Below, one piece after another: positions 60,346 through 64,000 of a DNA stretch of 64,000 nucleotides. Made by a program: the position numbers and the translations under genes. Below the pieces are notes generated by a model. The model worked only from the letters and a program-made list of their open reading frames with translations, did not search any database and was not told the origin of the DNA. The stretch is from Chlorophyllum brunneum (taxonomy: Eukaryota > Basidiomycota > Agaricomycetes > Agaricales > Agaricaceae). Position 1 is the first letter of the stretch, and each line of letters starts with the position of its first letter. The DNA lies in assembly GCA_963576785.1 (NCBI GenBank), contig OY756141.1:1116001-1180000 (forward strand). Direction: 5' to 3'.

Positions 60346-60939
60346 ATGCCAGTCGTATCAGCAACACTCCTTCGACAACCCTCATACTTCCCACTTCTCC
60401 TCCCAAAACAGAACCCGCCTCACCCCATTCCAGTTCCCCGCAAACGCGTGTATGCCCATATCAATGCGATTAGAGATCTACAGCGAGAGATGGATGATTT
60501 GAGCGATGAGGAAAACGAGTTGGAGGATATCGTGCGTCTCTTTTCCTGTTGTTCCTCCTTTCTTTGTGTTAATTGGTGCCGTGGCTCCTTGCAGACGGGC
60601 TCGATACACAACAGAGGAGACACCTTCCTCATACCTATTGGAAGGTCCTTAACACAACAGGAGGAAAAGAACGACGTGCGTTTCACTTTCTGTTATTCAG
60701 CATCATATCGATGATCTCTCACTGATTTCCAGGCAGAAGAAGATTCAGACGAATCAGAAGGTTCGGGGGGTGCGCCTTCAGCCGCGGAAGACGACGGAGA
60801 GAACGAGTCTGCCCAGGACCTCGATGCGAGTATGGAAGACATGGACGAGGACGCTACAGGCAATATGGAAGAAGAATCAATGGAAGAGTTAGTCGAGGGC
60901 GAGACCGAAGAATATGAAGAGGAACCTTCAGATGTGTGA
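60346..60939 (+). CDS. acidic protein resembling APC/C subunit 15 (Mnd2)
   Basis: Three exons: 60346-60531, 60595-60675 and 60733-60939; predicted 157 aa. The N-terminus contains YFPLLLPKQNPPHPIPVP and a helix RDLQREMDDLSDEENELEDI. The second exon has DTFLIPIGRSLTQQEEKND, recalling the NLVPIG block of human APC15. The tail is almost wholly Asp/Glu (EDSDESEGSG, MEDMDEDATGNMEEE), as in APC15. That order (N-terminal helix, xLxPIG, acidic tail) suggests the anaphase-promoting complex subunit that controls Mad2/Cdc20 turnover. The match is short, and other acidic nuclear proteins are not excluded. Confidence 0.5.
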
Positions 60940-61074
60940 AGGGCAAGTGGCTCCGTCCTCTACCCATTATCCGAGACTAATATTTTGTTGAAAATAGACC
61001 ATTGTATATGGGAACACGACATAGTGTACATTATGCAAGATATCCCCCACTGCCATCCCAACCCCGTCAAGGTC

Positions 61075-63428
61075 CTATCCTGTCTTCAACTCACCATCCA
61101 ATATAACATCCCACAATGCCCGTGGATTTTGGTAGTCGTGATGAATGATATTGATTAACCAGCGCCGGTCACGGACACCTTCGAAGAGTTTACGCTCTTC
61201 CGAACCTGGGCGGTAACACGATGCCCAGTCTGACCAGATTGAGAATGCCTCTTCCTGTAGAAGGTTGGTTAGGGTCAGGGACAAGTAAATCCAGGGGTTG
61301 TCGGGATTTACCTTCCAGGACAAGAACGATTCATGCTCGATGATGGTGGTCTGGATGATCTCCTGACCCGGAAAGACACCCCAGGTTACGGCGTTCCTAC
61401 AGTCTTGAGGGACATTGGTCCTATGCTCCCCCTACAACCGGAATCTACTTCTTCCAGCACATGAAATTTACCAAAACGTGAACCCACCTTATGATTTCCC
61501 GCAAAGAAATGCACCCATCCCCTCCCAAGCTCTTCAATCCTTTTCTCCAGTACTCCCACGTCATTCTCTTCACAGAAGAATTCAACAAAACCCTTCTGGA
61601 ACACATACCCTGCCTTTGGACCCCACCCGACGACTTCATCCGAGGAACTCACACCATTAATCACAGGCTGAGACCCAACGGTCCACCATCCGCGCTTCGT
61701 CAATTGCTCAAGTTCGGGTAGGATCATGAGGGACTCAGAGGACAATGGTGTTGGTGAGAATGGGGTAGTTGAGATTTTACCATGCAGGTGATCCAGGAAA
61801 ATCTGAGTGAGTTCGGGGAGTGTTTTTGGATTCCGCCATTGTTTGAGCATCTCGTTAATCTAGCAAGACGTCCATTGATAACGGAGCATAGAAGATAATG
61901 TTGGACGCACTGCAACACCGGAATTGCCCCAGGGATCCTGAGCGCCGAAAGCTGGACTCTTGAAATCCCCGAATCGTCCGTTCGGGAAGTCATCCCAGCT
62001 TGCGGCATTATTCAACTCTCCCCTACCAGCTTCACCATCCGTGACAGTAATAGATGCTAGAGATTGTGTCGCGTCGAATGTTGCGGTTGTTGCGGTTACA
62101 ACCAAGTCGGAACTGGCTTCGGACTTTGACTGGTCAGGTTCCTATTACGAATTGTTGAGATGCTTAGGAACAGATATAAGAAGACGAGGCCCACAGCAAT
62201 GAGTCTATTGTGAGGGTGGGCTAGTGCACCCGTCCACTGGAGAATTTCTAGGACATGCTGGACGCTCTTTTCGAGGTTGAGGGTGCAAAAGTGGACACCA
62301 GGAACTCCACCTCCTGACACTAGCTTGCGGATCATATCAACTGCGAGGGTGATGCCGTAGTCTTTCACCAGTTGATCATCGTGCTAAACCAAAGTCAGCA
62401 ATGAACGAGGTACGGCAAGAATTCCAGAGCGCACGCTGATGGGCTTTAATTCCGCTTGTATATATTCTGGGACCTTTGCTCCAGTCAGCTTGGTCAATCT
62501 TTGGAAGGATCCGTAGGTCTGTATGGGCATAATTCCGGGAATGACAGGCACCATGATACCTAGGTTTACATTTCGGTCAAATGTAGTTGTAAAAATAGAA
62601 CGGATCGCGCACCTTTCTGCCTAACTTTCTTGAGCCAAGCCAAGAATCCCTCGACATCATAAAACAATTGTGTCACAATGAAATCTGCGCCCGCATCGAC
62701 CTTGGCTTTAAGGGAATCTAGCTCTTTGTCTTCGTCGATAACGTTGTCCGGGTGACCGTCAGGATATGCTAGGGGAGTAGAGTTGAGCTGAAGAAGAGGA
62801 TGAAATGAGATGGATCTGTGTACTGCACCTGCTACGCCAATGCAGAAGTGGTTGCCGTAGGATTCGCGGATGTAGGTGACGAGGTCGATGGCGTGGACGA
62901 AACGTGGGTCCGAGGGAGTCCATTCCTCTTGACCCCTGGGCGGATCTACGGAATCTACATAAAGTGGGTGTAGTCGTGAAGCTGAGAGAAAGCATACCTC
63001 CTCGTAGTGCAAGGATGTTTTCTATTCCACGTCCTTTTGCATCCTAAAAAATCATTAGTTCCGGTTGGACCGATGGACTTGAGACGTCCACCTTCAACAC
63101 AGTATCGACAGAGCCAGTTTCTGCATTTGTACAAGTGAGATGCAACAGGGTATCAAGGTGGTATTCGTCCTGGGTCAATGTTGCAAGCTCGAGACTTCTC
63201 TCTTTTGTAGAACCGCCAGCACCCCAAGTGACGCTGACACCAAGTGGTTTGAGTGCAGCGAGACGCGAGATACGAGAGGCCAGGTTCTCAAACCCCTAGC
63301 CGAAAATAGAATCAAAGCTGCATCGACGACAAGCCACGACATACCTGGTCCGTGCGAGGGGGGAAGAATTCAAAAGTAAAGAAAGGCTTTCTGTGTGGCT
63401 GCTGAGTGAATTTGTGGGTGAACTTCAT
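61075..63428 (-). CDS. MET13: methylenetetrahydrofolate reductase
   Basis: Multi-exon, start at 63428 (MKFTHKFTQQPHRKPFFTFE, then FFPPRT: the MTHFR active-site Glu region). Next LASRISRLAALKPLGVSVTW (GAGGST follows), HLTCTNA, DPRFVHAIDLVTYIRESYGN, FCIGVAGAVHRS, AKVDAGADFIVTQLFYDVEG, VPVIPGIMPIQTYGSFQRLT, YGITLAVDMIRKLVSGGGVP, VHFCTLNLEKSVQHVLEIL. The eukaryotic C-terminal regulatory domain follows (PKSEADSDL..., WDDFPNGRFGDFKSPAFG, ELEQLTKRGWWTVGSQPVIN, VTWGVFPGQEIIQTTIIEHE, FLSWKVNPDN, WLINIIHHDYQNPRALWDVI), ending at 61075. Makes 5-methyl-THF for methionine synthesis. Both catalytic and AdoMet-regulatory halves are present. Met12 versus Met13 type cannot be settled. Confidence 0.93.
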
Positions 63429-63560
63429 GGTAGAGTTATCTTCCTCATCGCCAGCTTGATCTCTTAATTAATAGCGGGGGTCACGTGCATCCACCTCCCT
63501 GAGCTGAAGCTGGGACAGACGACGATCGCTTACTTTTGCCTCTCCCGTATTCCTGGCTAA
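63429..63560. promoter_or_regulatory. 132-bp bidirectional promoter MTHFR/YPT6
   Basis: Divergent starts at 63428 (-) and 63561 (+). It contains an AT-rich TCTTAATTAATAG at about 63460-63472 and a TCACGTGC E-box-like palindrome (CACGTG) at 63482-63487, a plausible bHLH site (Cbf1-type factors use CACGTG at methionine genes in yeast). Confidence 0.5.

Positions 63561-64000
<440 letters not shown>

Overview
This is a nuclear chromosome segment from a basidiomycete fungus, most likely an Agaricomycete. The evidence is the very dense, very short introns (nearly all that could be traced are 50-60 nt, GT-AG), the tight head-to-head gene spacing, a class II tRNA with an intron, and the protein set (fungal-type lumazine synthase, Ecl1, CreC, Hop1, fungal Gtr1 and Ypt6). 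There is no sign of prophage, plasmid, CRISPR or transposon. Most genes are broken into many small exons, so uninterrupted ORFs badly under-represent them. The gene models here were assembled by hand from splice sites, reading phase and family motifs.

Layout. 0-7.3 kb: 5' part of a WDR26/Gid7-like gene (-), an Ecl1-type zinc protein (-), and a gene-poor 4.5 kb holding one candidate five-exon gene (-). 7.3-17.1 kb: VPS54 (-) head to head with a metaxin/Sam37-like gene (+), then a TLC-domain membrane protein (-) head to head with a tRNA(Ile)-lysidine synthetase (+). 17.5-23.2 kb: two tandem alpha/beta hydrolase paralogues (-) that share microexons, a small hypothetical gene, and an SRP40/NOLC1-like gene (-). 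23.2-25.3 kb: lumazine synthase (+) and Gtr1/RagA (+). 25.5-40.5 kb, all minus: a Rap1-like BRCT-Myb protein, a vacuolar Ca2+/H+ exchanger, a histidine phosphatase, Doa1/PLAA, Hop1, and TRAPPC4/Trs23. 40.6-50.7 kb: glutaminyl cyclase (+), a coiled-coil protein (-), and the very large PI 4-kinase Stt4 (+). 50.8-57.8 kb: tRNA-Ser(CGA), Pot1 (-), a 107-residue hypothetical (-), and branched-chain ketoacid dehydrogenase E1-beta (-). 57.8-64 kb: a CreC-like WD40 protein (+), an APC15-like acidic protein (+), methylenetetrahydrofolate reductase (-), and the 5' part of Ypt6/Rab6 (+).

The genes are mostly housekeeping: Golgi and endosome traffic (VPS54, TRAPPC4, Ypt6), mitochondria (metaxin, TilS, BCKDHB), TORC1 and nutrient control (Gtr1, CreC, Gid7, Ecl1), ubiquitin pathways (Gid7, Doa1, APC15), and vitamin and one-carbon metabolism (RIB4, MTHFR). 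Three chromosome-end or meiosis genes (Rap1-like, Hop1, Pot1) also lie in the window.

The most unusual observation is in the Stt4 kinase domain. Directly after the DFG motif the reading frame can only be continued into the conserved glycine-rich loop by an intron with AT...AC ends followed by an 8-nt microexon. Further microexons of 9, 10, 10, 17 and 19 nt occur in other genes.
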